Assembly: GCF_001477625.1 (NCBI RefSeq)
Contig: NZ_CP013692.1
Location: 1 to 64,000 of the forward strand
Origin: Paucibacter sp. KCTC 42545
Lineage (GTDB): Bacteria > Pseudomonadota > Gammaproteobacteria > Burkholderiales > Burkholderiaceae_C
DNA: 64,000 nucleotides
Reading direction: 5' to 3'
Part shown: positions 53,757-62,236 of the stretch, one piece after another
How positions within the stretch are numbered: position 1 is the stretch's first letter
Layout of the letters: each line of letters starts with the position of its first letter
Notes under the pieces: generated by a model
Databases searched by the model: none
Told to the model about the DNA's origin: nothing
The model's input: only the letters and a program-made list of their open reading frames with translations
Translations under genes and position numbers: made by a program

Positions 53757-54868
53757 AACGCCTCAAGAGCCGGTTGCTGCTCCGTCTGGAGGGGCAAATT
53801 GCCGCGTCCAAGAATTTTGCAGCCAGCTCTTGCCTGAAGGCCCAGCGGGCGCTGGTGCTGGCGCGTCACGGTCATATGGCCGAGGCGCGCGAGCAACTCA
53901 CCGAATTGCATCAGCTGGCCTTTCAGCACCCCCATCCCGAGGTCGGCGCCTGGCTGCACTTCGCGGAAGGGCTGATGAGTTATTACACCGACTTCAGCGT
54001 CGCCGCGCATGAAAAGATTGCGCATGCCTACGCCATTGCCAAGTCGGCAAACCTGGCGCAGCTGCAGGCCTTGAGCGCTGCCTGGCTGGCGCAAATCGCG
54101 TATGTGCAGCATCAGCAAGTCGAGATGGTGGCGTTTGCTCAGGCCTGTGATGCGGCGGCCGCGCCCGATGACCATGCTGCCCGCTACCGCCTGTGCACGG
54201 TGATGGGCTTGGCGCATTTGTATGCCGGTCAAGAGCCCGGCGCACGCGGCTGGTTTGCCAAGGCGCGGGTGCATGCGCAGGCCGATGGTGACGATGCCGC
54301 GATCTCCGCCCTGATGTACAACATGGCCGAAATGCGTACCGCGCAGGCCCGGCGTGACTCCTTGCTGAGCCAGTTCTCCGCCAGCGCGGTGGCGAATTCA
54401 GGCCTCTTGCTGGGGGCGGATTCGGTCAGCCATTTCGACGCCGTTGTGGGTGGCTCGGTGATGCCGGATCTGACGCCCGTGCTGCGCGCACAGATCCTCA
54501 CCGTGGAGGGCGATTTTGCGCAAGCGCGCTCGCTCTTCGAGGCGCATTTGCCGCAAGCCATGGCCGCAGGCCTCTCGCGTTTGGGCAGCAGCTTGCTGGC
54601 CGATTTGGCCTGGTGCAGGGTCAACACCGGGCAGGCCGAACAAGGCTTGCGCCAAGCCCAGGAAGCCGAGCTGGAGTTGGACCCGCATTGCGATGTGGAC
54701 GATCGCGCCATCACTTACAGCCGGCTGGCGCAGATCTACGCCGCCTTGGGCGATGCCGCCAATGCCGAGCGCCACGCCAAATCGGCCGCGGCCGAGTGGG
54801 CGGAGTTTGCGAGCCAGCAAGCCGCTTGGGGTCAAGCGCTGGCTGCGGCAGGGATGCAGCCGCGCTGA
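53753..54868 (+). CDS. TPR-like helical repeat protein of unknown function
   Basis: The 371-residue protein is helical throughout, with tetratricopeptide-like A/G/Y patterns ([77 protein letters not shown]). It has no signal peptide or membrane helix and is likely a cytoplasmic scaffold. It overlaps purC by 4 bases (ATGA), so it is translated with it. I know no function and see no enzyme motif. Confidence 0.72.
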   Translation: MKRLKSRLLLRLEGQIAASKNFAASSCLKAQRALVLARHGHMAEAREQLTELHQLAFQHPHPEVGAWLHFAEGLMSYYTDFSVAAHEKIAHAYAIAKSANLAQLQALSAAWLAQIAYVQHQQVEMVAFAQACDAAAAPDDHAARYRLCTVMGLAHLYAGQEPGARGWFAKARVHAQADGDDAAISALMYNMAEMRTAQARRDSLLSQFSASAVANSGLLLGADSVSHFDAVVGGSVMPDLTPVLRAQILTVEGDFAQARSLFEAHLPQAMAAGLSRLGSSLLADLAWCRVNTGQAEQGLRQAQEAELELDPHCDVDDRAITYSRLAQIYAALGDAANAERHAKSAAAEWAEFASQQAAWGQALAAAGMQPR

Positions 54869-54963
54869 AGCTGGGTTTGGGGTGGCCCGACGGCCACCCT
54901 CAGCGTCGTCCGGGCGAAACTGGTGGCGCCAGCCGCACCGACATCAGGCCGGCGCTTTCGGCC

Positions 54964-55929
54964 TCAATTCAAGGCCATGCTCAGCTTGCGGCGGTACTGG
55001 TCCAGCACCGGGTCGCTGGGCGGTAACACGGTGTGGCCGGCCAACTCCAGCGTGCCCTTCGCGTCAGCGCCTGCTTTGGCGGCTGTGGCCTTAGGGGCGG
55101 GCTTGGTCATCAACTCCAGAATTGCCACATAGGTGATGCGGGCCAGGCCGTTGTTCCAGGCCTTGTCGCGCATGATGATTTCCAATAGTTCGTCCATCGC
55201 GCCAGTGAAGTCATGGCCGGCCAGCAGGCCTTGGGCCAAGGCGAAGCGGGCGTCGAAATCGCGCTTATTGCTGGCGATCGCTGCCTGCAACTCGGTGGCG
55301 TTGATGCCTGCTGCAGCGCGCTCGCAAGCCGCCAGCCAATGGCCCAGGGCGGCAAAGCGGGCGTGGCGGATGATGGTGTCGGCCGCCTGCGCAGCCACCG
55401 GGGCGAAGGCTTCTTGGGCAGCGGGCAACTCGCCCTGTTCCAGCAGGGCCTTGATCAAGTCGAAGCGGGCCACTTCATTGCTGGGGTCGGTTTCGACCGC
55501 GGCTTGCAGCTTTTGCAGGGCTGAGCTCACATCGCCCTCGGCCAGCAGTTCTTCGGCTGCGGCCAGTTCTTCCTGGGCTTCCAGGGCTTCGCCGCTGGGC
55601 ACGTGTTTGTCGAGGAATTCGCGGATATCGGCTTCAGGCACGGCGCCTACAAAGCCGTCCACCGGCTGGCCGCCGACAAACATCACGCAAAAGGGAATGC
55701 TCTTGACGCCAAACATCTTGCTCAGCTGCGAGGCGATCTCGGGCACTTCGTCGGCATTGAGCTTGGCCAGAGTGAAGCGGCCGGCATAAGCCACTTCCAG
55801 CTTCTCCAGCACGGGTCCAAGGCTCTTGCAGGGGCCGCACCAGGGCGCCCAGATGTCCAGCAAAACGGGTTGCTGCATCGAACCCTGAATCAGCTCGGCT
55901 TCAAAATTCTGGAGGGTGATATCGATCAT
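54964..55929 (-). CDS. cnoX: Thioredoxin-TPR chaperedoxin, CnoX-like
   Basis: The 321-residue protein starts at ATG 55929. The N-terminal thioredoxin fold has WAPWCGPCKSLGPVLEKL, so both active-site cysteines are kept. The C-terminal 200 residues contain TPR-like repeats (AEELLAEGDVSSALQKLQAAVETDPSNEVARFDLIKALLEQG). This is the YbbN/CnoX layout. E. coli CnoX lost the first cysteine and acts as a holdase; here oxidoreductase activity is possible. It is convergent with the TPR gene and divergent from purE. Confidence 0.9.
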   Translation of the reverse strand: MIDITLQNFEAELIQGSMQQPVLLDIWAPWCGPCKSLGPVLEKLEVAYAGRFTLAKLNADEVPEIASQLSKMFGVKSIPFCVMFVGGQPVDGFVGAVPEADIREFLDKHVPSGEALEAQEELAAAEELLAEGDVSSALQKLQAAVETDPSNEVARFDLIKALLEQGELPAAQEAFAPVAAQAADTIIRHARFAALGHWLAACERAAAGINATELQAAIASNKRDFDARFALAQGLLAGHDFTGAMDELLEIIMRDKAWNNGLARITYVAILELMTKPAPKATAAKAGADAKGTLELAGHTVLPPSDPVLDQYRRKLSMALN

Positions 55930-56113
55930 GGCTGGCAGTGGTGGGCAGTGGTGAGCGGTGACGGGTGGTGGCGAATGACGGCGTCTTGCTGGCGTCAAGG
56001 TTTGTAAATGCGGCAGTGCGTGCAGGGCAAGTGGCGGCACCCGCCTACAATTCAAGGTTTTCCAGCCCTTGCAAGGTGTAGCGCCTGGGCTGTTCAATTG
56101 AGCGGATTTTCCA

Positions 56114-56611
56114 ATGAGTGCAGCATCTCCTTTGGTTGGCGTGGTGATGGGTTCCAGCAGTGACTGGGACACCATGAAGCAGGCCGCCGACATTCTCGCC
56201 GAGTTCGGCATCGCCTTCGAGGCCCAGGTGGTCAGTGCGCACCGCATGCCTGACGAGATGTTTGCTTATGCCGAAGCCGCTACCGGCCGGGGCTTGCAAG
56301 CCATCATCGCTGGCGCCGGCGGTGCAGCCCATCTGCCGGGCATGCTGGCCGCCAAGACGGTGGTGCCGGTGCTGGGCGTGCCGGTGGCCAGCCGCCATCT
56401 GCAAGGCGTGGATTCGCTGCATTCCATCGTGCAAATGCCCAAGGGCATCCCGGTTGCCACCTTTGCCATCGGCACCGCCGGTGCGGCCAATGCGGCGTTG
56501 TTCGCCGTGGCCATGCTGGCCAACCACGATGCAGCCCTGCGCGACAAGCTGCAGGCCTACCGCGTGCGCCAGACCGAAGTCGCCAAGGCGATGACGCAGG
56601 ATCTGGTCTGA
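56114..56611 (+). CDS. purE: N5-carboxyaminoimidazole ribonucleotide mutase
   Basis: The 165-residue protein has [26 protein letters not shown], the catalytic [11 protein letters not shown] and [28 protein letters not shown], all class I PurE signatures. It moves the carboxyl group of N5-CAIR to form CAIR. The start of purK shares the last base of its stop codon, so PurE and PurK are coupled. Confidence 0.97.
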   Translation: MSAASPLVGVVMGSSSDWDTMKQAADILAEFGIAFEAQVVSAHRMPDEMFAYAEAATGRGLQAIIAGAGGAAHLPGMLAAKTVVPVLGVPVASRHLQGVDSLHSIVQMPKGIPVATFAIGTAGAANAALFAVAMLANHDAALRDKLQAYRVRQTEVAKAMTQDLV

Positions 56612-57789
56612 TGCAAGCCGCCAAGTTGCCGGGTCAAGCCACCCTGGGCGTGATGGGTGGCGGCCAGTTGGGTCGCATGTTTGTGCACGCGGCCCAGGCC
56701 CTGGGTTACCGCACCGTCGTGCTGGACCCCGATGCCGAAAGCCCGGCCGGCCTGGTGGCCCATCAACATATTTGCGCCGACTACGCGGATGTCGCCGGCC
56801 TGACCGAGCTGGCCGCGCAGTGCGATGCCATCACCACCGAATTTGAGAACGTGCCCGCGCAAGCGCTTCAGCAACTCGCGCAAACCCGCTTCGTGGCGCC
56901 CGCTGCCGCGGCCGTCGCGATCTGCCAGGACCGTGCGGACGAAAAGGCCCACTTCCAGGCCAGCGGGGTGGCTTGCGCCCCTTATGCGCAGATTCGCGAT
57001 GAAGCCGAGCTAGCGGCAGTGAGCGATGCGCTGCTGCCCGGCATTTTGAAAACTGCCCGCATGGGCTATGACGGCAAGGGTCAGATCCGCGTGCGCAACC
57101 GCGCCGAGCTGATTGCTGGCTGGGCCGATCTGAAGCAAGTGCCTTGCGTGCTGGAGCAGATGCTGCCGCTGGCGCTGGAGCTGAGCGTGATCAGCGCCCG
57201 CAACGCGGCTGGCCAAGTGGTGCAGTTCCCGGTGCAGCAGAACCTGCACCGCGACGGCATTCTGGCCGTCACGCAAGTGCCGGCACCCGCCGTCAGCGAG
57301 GCCTTGGCCGCCCAGGCCCTGGCGGCTGCGGCGCGCATCGCCACCGAGCTGAACTATGTGGGCGTGCTGTGCGTGGAGTTTTTTGTGTTGCAGGACGGCA
57401 GCCTGGTGGTCAACGAAATGGCGCCGCGCCCGCATAACTCCGGCCACTACACCATGAACGCCTGCGATGTGTCGCAGTTCGATTTGCAGGTGCGCGCCAT
57501 GGCCGGCTTGGCCCTGAATCAGCCGCGTTTGCATTCGCCCACCGTGATGTTGAATTTGCTGGGCGATCTGTGGTTCGATGGGCAAGGGAAAGAGCAAGGG
57601 CAGGCGCGCACACCCGCTTGGGCACAAGTGCTGGCGCTGCCCGGCACACATTTGCATCTGTACGGCAAGGCTTCGGCCCGGCCGGGGCGCAAGATGGGCC
57701 ACCTCAACATCACCGCCGCCACGGCGGCCGAAGCCGAGGCCACGGCGCGTGCCGCTGCCGCGCTGCTCGGCTTGCCCACGCAGTGGTAA
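56611..57789 (+). CDS. purK: N5-carboxyaminoimidazole ribonucleotide synthase
   Basis: The 392-residue ATP-grasp enzyme has [23 protein letters not shown], the ATP-binding loops [15 protein letters not shown] and [14 protein letters not shown], and [18 protein letters not shown] with the magnesium ligands. It carboxylates AIR to N5-CAIR before PurE. It overlaps purE by one base and ends 20 bases before the tsaC start. Confidence 0.97.
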   Translation: MQAAKLPGQATLGVMGGGQLGRMFVHAAQALGYRTVVLDPDAESPAGLVAHQHICADYADVAGLTELAAQCDAITTEFENVPAQALQQLAQTRFVAPAAAAVAICQDRADEKAHFQASGVACAPYAQIRDEAELAAVSDALLPGILKTARMGYDGKGQIRVRNRAELIAGWADLKQVPCVLEQMLPLALELSVISARNAAGQVVQFPVQQNLHRDGILAVTQVPAPAVSEALAAQALAAAARIATELNYVGVLCVEFFVLQDGSLVVNEMAPRPHNSGHYTMNACDVSQFDLQVRAMAGLALNQPRLHSPTVMLNLLGDLWFDGQGKEQGQARTPAWAQVLALPGTHLHLYGKASARPGRKMGHLNITAATAAEAEATARAAAALLGLPTQW

Positions 57790-57809
57790 CAGCGCCAAGC
57801 GCCAAGCCC

Positions 57810-58811
57810 ATGTTGTTGGACGGACAAGACCCGCAAGCCCTGGCCCAGGCCGCCGCTGCCCTGGCGGCTGGCGAGCTGGTGGCCTTCCCGACCGAAACGG
57901 TTTACGGCCTGGGTGCGCGCGCCGATGTGGACACGGCCGTGGCCAAGATTTTTGCGGCCAAAGGCCGGCCGGCCGATCACCCCTTGATCGTGCATGTGCT
58001 GGATGCTGCCGACGCGGCGCAGTTCGCTCTGGCCTTGCCGCCGACGGCGCAGCGCTTGATGGCGGCCTTTTGGCCCGGCCCGCTGACCGTGATCGTCAAG
58101 CGCCAGCCCGGCATGGCCGCTGCGGCGGCGGGCGGGCAAGACAGCATCGGCCTGCGCTGCCCTGCACACCCGGTGGCGCGCGCCTTGCTGGCCGCTGCCC
58201 GCGAGCGCGGCGTGGCCGGTGTGGCGGCACCCAGCGCCAACCGCTTTGGCCGCGTCAGCCCAACCCAGGCGCAGCATGTGGCAGATGAGTTCGAGCCCGG
58301 CCTGCTGGTGCTCGACGGTGGCGACTGCGAAGTGGGCATCGAGTCCAGTATCGTCGACTGCTCGCGCGAGCGGCCGGTCTTGCTGCGCCCCGGCGTGCTG
58401 ACGCCTCAGCAGATCGAAGCCGCGTTGGGCGAGCCCCTGGCGCCTGCGCATCAGGGCGATCCGGCCGCGCCGCGTGCCTCAGGCACCCTGGTGGCTCACT
58501 ACGCGCCGCGCGCCGTGGTGCGCTTGATGAGCAGCTCGGCCCTGGCGCAAGCCCTGGCGGGGGAGCGCCCGCAGGGGCTGGCGGTATATTCGCGCGTGGC
58601 CTCTGCCGAGGCCGCGTCAACTGGCTCAGCTATCCTCTGGCGCCAGATGCCCGCCGAGGCCAAGGCCACGGCGCATGAGTTGTTTGCAGTTTTGCGAGAG
58701 TTGGACGGCGCCGGCGCCAGCCAAATCTGGATCGAAGCGCCACCGGCTGATGTGGCGTGGGATGGGGTCAGAGACCGCTTGTCCCGCGCGGCGGCGGCGT
58801 TTGAAGCTTAA
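57810..58811 (+). CDS. tsaC: L-threonylcarbamoyladenylate synthase (Sua5/YrdC type)
   Basis: The 333-residue protein has the YrdC core (VAFPTETVYGLGARAD, KIFAAKGRPADHPLIVHV, FWPGPLTVIVKR, IGLRCPAHP, APSANRFGRVSPT) and a C-terminal Sua5 domain. The linker APRASGTLVAHYAPRA marks the long Sua5 form. It makes threonylcarbamoyl-AMP for the t6A base of tRNA; tsaB lies 1.1 kb downstream. The ATG at 57810 is chosen; GTG 57783 would overlap purK. Confidence 0.93.
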   Translation: MLLDGQDPQALAQAAAALAAGELVAFPTETVYGLGARADVDTAVAKIFAAKGRPADHPLIVHVLDAADAAQFALALPPTAQRLMAAFWPGPLTVIVKRQPGMAAAAAGGQDSIGLRCPAHPVARALLAAARERGVAGVAAPSANRFGRVSPTQAQHVADEFEPGLLVLDGGDCEVGIESSIVDCSRERPVLLRPGVLTPQQIEAALGEPLAPAHQGDPAAPRASGTLVAHYAPRAVVRLMSSSALAQALAGERPQGLAVYSRVASAEAASTGSAILWRQMPAEAKATAHELFAVLRELDGAGASQIWIEAPPADVAWDGVRDRLSRAAAAFEA

Positions 58812-58869
58812 GAGCGTCAGCTTAGGGTCCACCGGCCCGGCTGGCTTGGTTTTTTGGTACGGAGAGTTC

Positions 58870-59856
58870 ATGAAGAGTTTCAAACCTGGCCCGCGTGGCT
58901 TTGATGCCCGCTCGAGTCGCCACGGTATTGCCGGTCTGGCCTTCGCCGCCCTGACGTCCCTGGCCTTGCTGAGCGGCTGCGGCGGTGGCACTTCGCAAAT
59001 TGAGCCCTTCGCACCCACTCGCATCATCAGCTTTGGCGACGAAAGCAGCCTGATCACCAGCGACGGCAAAAAGTACACCATCAACGGCCTGAGCGCGACC
59101 ACCAGCACGCTGGACTGCAGCCTGAACCCGCTGTGGGTGCAGACCCTGGCAACGCATTTCGGCCTGGTGTTCCGTGAGTGCAATCCCAACCAGATCGCCA
59201 CGCCCACCGGCCTGATGTACGCCATGGCGGGCGGCAAAGTGGCCGATATGAAGAACAAGCTGGACGGGCATTTCGCCGTCAGCACCTTCGGCCCCAAGGA
59301 CATGGTCACCGTGATGGTGGGCGCCAACGACATCCTTGAGCTGTACGCCGCCTACCCCGCGCAAAACAAGGCCTCCTTGCTGGACGAAGTGCGCGCCCGC
59401 GGCCGCTTGCTGGCCGATCAGGTCAACCGCATCGCCAATGCCAATGGCCGTGTGGTGCTGTCCACCGTGCTCGATCAAGGCCAGACCCCGTTCGCGCTGA
59501 AAGAGCGCGCGAGCAAGGGTGATATTGACCGCGCCGCCTTCCTGACCGAGTTGACGCGCGAATTCAATCTCGAAATGCGCGTCACCATCCTCAACGACGG
59601 CCGCAAGATTGGCCTGGTGCTGGCCGACGAGAGCTTGGAGACTGTGGTCAAGTACCCCTCGTCCTTCGGCTTCAGCAATGTGGTCGATGCCGCTTGCCTG
59701 ACCACGGTGGCGATCGAGAATTGCACGACCGCCACCCTGATCGCTGACAGCAGCGCCACGGGCTGGTTGTGGGCCTCGGATACCTTGATGTCGCCCGGCG
59801 GCCAGTCGCAACTGGCCAATATCGCCCTGCGCCGCGCGACCAACAACCCCTTCTGA
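58870..59856 (+). CDS. GDSL/SGNH-like lipoprotein with altered catalytic motifs
   Basis: The 328-residue protein starts at ATG 58870 with GGAGAG upstream. Its signal peptide ends in LALLSGC, a lipobox. The fold shows SGNH blocks: IISFGDESSL (block I), AMAGGKVADM and MVGANDILELY (block III, GxND). Block I has Glu where the catalytic Ser of GDS stands, and the C-terminal block reads WASDTLMSPGG without the usual histidine. It may be catalytically inactive or use a shifted serine. A terminator follows. Confidence 0.75.
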   Translation: MKSFKPGPRGFDARSSRHGIAGLAFAALTSLALLSGCGGGTSQIEPFAPTRIISFGDESSLITSDGKKYTINGLSATTSTLDCSLNPLWVQTLATHFGLVFRECNPNQIATPTGLMYAMAGGKVADMKNKLDGHFAVSTFGPKDMVTVMVGANDILELYAAYPAQNKASLLDEVRARGRLLADQVNRIANANGRVVLSTVLDQGQTPFALKERASKGDIDRAAFLTELTREFNLEMRVTILNDGRKIGLVLADESLETVVKYPSSFGFSNVVDAACLTTVAIENCTTATLIADSSATGWLWASDTLMSPGGQSQLANIALRRATNNPF

Positions 59857-59874
59857 TTTTCGGCTAGTGTTCTG

Positions 59875-59907
59875 GCCCGGCTGCGGCAACGCGGTCGGGC
59901 TTTTTTC
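59875..59907 (+). terminator. Rho-independent terminator after the GDSL-like gene
   Basis: GCCCG (59875-59879) pairs with CGGGC (59896-59900). An inner GCG/CGC stem sits over a GCAA loop, and six T follow. It separates this gene from tsaB. Confidence 0.85.
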
Positions 59908-59940
59908 TTGTCATCACGACCGCCTCGCTACACTGCTTCA

Positions 59941-60690
59941 ATGACCGTTCTGCTGGCTCTCGACAGTTCCACCGAAATCATGACCCTGGCGCTCAGCAGC
60001 CCGGCGGTTGAGGCCTTGTTCGAGGCCGAAGGCGGCGCCAATGCCTCCGCTCGCCTGGTGCCCGAAGCGCTGGCTCTGCTGGCTGGCGCTGGCCTGCGCC
60101 TGGCGGATGTTGACGCGATTGCTTTCGGGCGCGGCCCCGGTGCCTTCACCGGCCTGCGGGCGGCTTGCGCCGTCGTGCAAGGCCTGGCTTTTGGTGCGGC
60201 TAAGCCGGTGCTGGCGATTGATAGCCTGGCTCTGGTGGCCGAGGATGCGCGCCAGCAAGCCGCCTTGGCCGGTGCGCCGCTCAGTGGTCGGGTCTGGGTG
60301 GCGATGGATGCCCGTATGGGCGAGATCTACGCCGCCGCCTTCCAGTGCAGCGCCGACGGCGCCTGGCAAACCGAACAAGCTGCCGCCCTCTACAAACCGG
60401 CCGATCTGGCCGCGCATTGGCTCTCGCAAGGCGAGGCATTTGTGCTGGCGGGCTCGGCCTTGACCCCGTTCGCTGCCGAGTTGGCGCCTGCCCAAGACTT
60501 GTTCGAAGGCCGCGCTTGGCCGCAGAGCCGCTCACGCGCCTCAGCCCTGGCCGCCCTGGCGCGCCAGGCCTGGGCGAAGGGCGAGTTGCTTGATGCCGCC
60601 GATGCCATGCCGGTTTATGTGCGCGACAAAGTGGCGCAGACGACGCAGGAGCGCCTGGCTTTGCGCGCTGCTGCGGCTGCAGCGCCGTGA
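59941..60690 (+). CDS. tsaB: tRNA threonylcarbamoyladenosine biosynthesis protein TsaB
   Basis: The 249-residue protein has the ASKHA-type LLALDSSTEIMTLAL start and IAFGRGPGAFTGLRAACAVVQGLA, typical of TsaB. It also has VAMDARMGEIYAA. TsaB scaffolds TsaD and TsaE to put t6A on tRNA. It starts a tightly packed run with rimI, udg and midA, each overlapping the next by 4 bases. Confidence 0.95.
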   Translation: MTVLLALDSSTEIMTLALSSPAVEALFEAEGGANASARLVPEALALLAGAGLRLADVDAIAFGRGPGAFTGLRAACAVVQGLAFGAAKPVLAIDSLALVAEDARQQAALAGAPLSGRVWVAMDARMGEIYAAAFQCSADGAWQTEQAAALYKPADLAAHWLSQGEAFVLAGSALTPFAAELAPAQDLFEGRAWPQSRSRASALAALARQAWAKGELLDAADAMPVYVRDKVAQTTQERLALRAAAAAAP

Positions 60691-61289
60691 GCCATTCTCT
60701 GAGTCCGACTTTCCCCATGAGCGCCTTGCCGAATTCAACGCCCCAGCCGGAAAGCGCTGCAGCTTCAGCAACTTCTGCGGCAGCCAGCCTGCAATTGCGA
60801 GCGCTTAGCCCGGTCGACTTGCCGGCCATCATGGCCATCGAGACCCAGGTCTACGCCCAGCCCTGGAGCGAGGGCAATTTCAAGGATTCGCTGGCGTCTG
60901 GCTACGAAGCCTTCGGCTTGTGGGGGCCGGCAGCCCCTGCCGGTAACGCGCTAACGGACGAATTGCGCGGCTATTGCCTGGCCATGCCCGGCGTGGACGA
61001 AATGCATTTGCTCAATATCTCGGTGCACCCCGCCTACCAGGGGCAGGGCTTGGCGCAAGCCATGCTGAACCACCTGGTGCAGCGCTGCCGTGCGCTGGCT
61101 TGCGCCCAGCTGTGGCTGGAAGTGCGCCACAGCAATCAGCGCGCCCGCATGGTTTACCGCCGTTACGGCTTCAGCGAGGTGGGGCTGCGCCGCGCCTATT
61201 ACCCGGCCCATCTTGGCCTGCGTGAAGACGCGGTGCTGATGAGCTTGCCGATTGCGATTGAGAAAGCCGGCCAGGAGCCACAGCCATGA
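60687..61289 (+). CDS. rimI: Ribosomal protein S18 alanine N-acetyltransferase (RimI)
   Basis: The GNAT-fold protein has MAIETQVYAQPWSEGNFKDSL, the acetyl-CoA loop ISVHPAYQGQGLAQAML and ARMVYRRYGFSEVGLRRAYYP, all RimI features. The frame opens at GTG 60687, 4 bases inside tsaB; ATG 60717 is an alternative that removes a Ser/Ala-rich N-terminal tail. RimI acetylates the N-terminal alanine of ribosomal protein S18. The tsaB-rimI order is conserved. Confidence 0.92.
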   Translation: MSHSLSPTFPMSALPNSTPQPESAAASATSAAASLQLRALSPVDLPAIMAIETQVYAQPWSEGNFKDSLASGYEAFGLWGPAAPAGNALTDELRGYCLAMPGVDEMHLLNISVHPAYQGQGLAQAMLNHLVQRCRALACAQLWLEVRHSNQRARMVYRRYGFSEVGLRRAYYPAHLGLREDAVLMSLPIAIEKAGQEPQP

Positions 61290-62236
61290 CTTGGGACGAG
61301 CGTCAACGCGCCATGCTGGCGGCCATGGGCTTGCGGGTCTGGCCACGTGCCGAGGCACTGGCCGATACCGACGAAACAGTTGCCCCTCAGGCTGAAGCAG
61401 AAGCTGAGCTGCACGCGGAAGCGTTGGACGATCCGGCGCCAGCAAGAGGCGTTGAACGCGATACCCGTGCCGCGCCAGCGCCTTCCTCACGCCCCTCGGC
61501 GCCCGCTGTCGCGGCCGTTCAGGCCCTGCCCGCAGCCCTGCGCGGCGAACCTGCGTCCACGGCTTCGCCAAGTGGCACTGCGCCCCTCATTGATGCAGCC
61601 GCGCTGGATTGGGCGGGCTTGCAGGCGGCTGCAGAAGCCTGCCGCGCCTGCGCCTTGGGCGAGGGCGGCGCCAAGTTGTTTGGCCAAGGCCAGGCGCCCG
61701 GGGCTGTGCCGAAGGTGCGATGCCTGGTGGTGGTTGATGCGGCGGCCGAGTTGGGCGAGGGCGATGGCCAGTCACCACTGAGCGGCGAAGCCGGCAGCTT
61801 GCTTGCCAATCTGCTGCGGGCTATGGGGCTGAACCTCGCTCAGGCTGCGGACGCGGCTGGCGGCGCAGGCGTTGCTGATGCTGCTGATGCCGCTGATGCG
61901 CGCCCGCTGGCCTTTGTGACCAGTCCTCTGAAATGCCGTCCCCAGGCGGGTAAGTCCGCCGCAGCGGCTGAGTTGCAGCGCTGCCAGCCTTTGCTGGCGC
62001 GCCAGATTGAGCTGCTGGCGCCGCAGCTGATCCTGGCTCTCGGGCCTTTGTCCATCCAGGCGCTGCTGAGCACGCCCGAGCCCCTGGGGCGCCTGCGCGG
62101 CCGGGTGCACAGCTATCACAATATCCCGGTGGTGGTCAGCTACCACCCCGCCTATTTGCTGCGCCAGCAGGCCGATAAGCCGCGCGCCTGGGCCGATTTG
62201 TGCCTGGCCCTGGCCAGCCTGGAGGGCCAGTCTTGA
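61286..62236 (+). CDS. Uracil-DNA glycosylase, family 4-like
   Basis: The 316-residue protein matches family 4 Fe-S glycosylases. CRACALGEGG holds two cysteines, and KCRP plus a cysteine 16 residues on complete the four [4Fe-4S] ligands. LSGEAGSLLANLLRAMGLN is the catalytic-side helix and SYHPAYLLRQQ the C-terminal motif. The glycine-rich uracil pocket is unusual (VVVDAAAELGEGDGQ). The first 100 residues are an acidic, Ala/Pro-rich linker absent from most members, and 25 Ala/Asp-rich residues are inserted near the second pair. It overlaps rimI by 4 bases. Confidence 0.85.
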   Translation: MTWDERQRAMLAAMGLRVWPRAEALADTDETVAPQAEAEAELHAEALDDPAPARGVERDTRAAPAPSSRPSAPAVAAVQALPAALRGEPASTASPSGTAPLIDAAALDWAGLQAAAEACRACALGEGGAKLFGQGQAPGAVPKVRCLVVVDAAAELGEGDGQSPLSGEAGSLLANLLRAMGLNLAQAADAAGGAGVADAADAADARPLAFVTSPLKCRPQAGKSAAAAELQRCQPLLARQIELLAPQLILALGPLSIQALLSTPEPLGRLRGRVHSYHNIPVVVSYHPAYLLRQQADKPRAWADLCLALASLEGQS

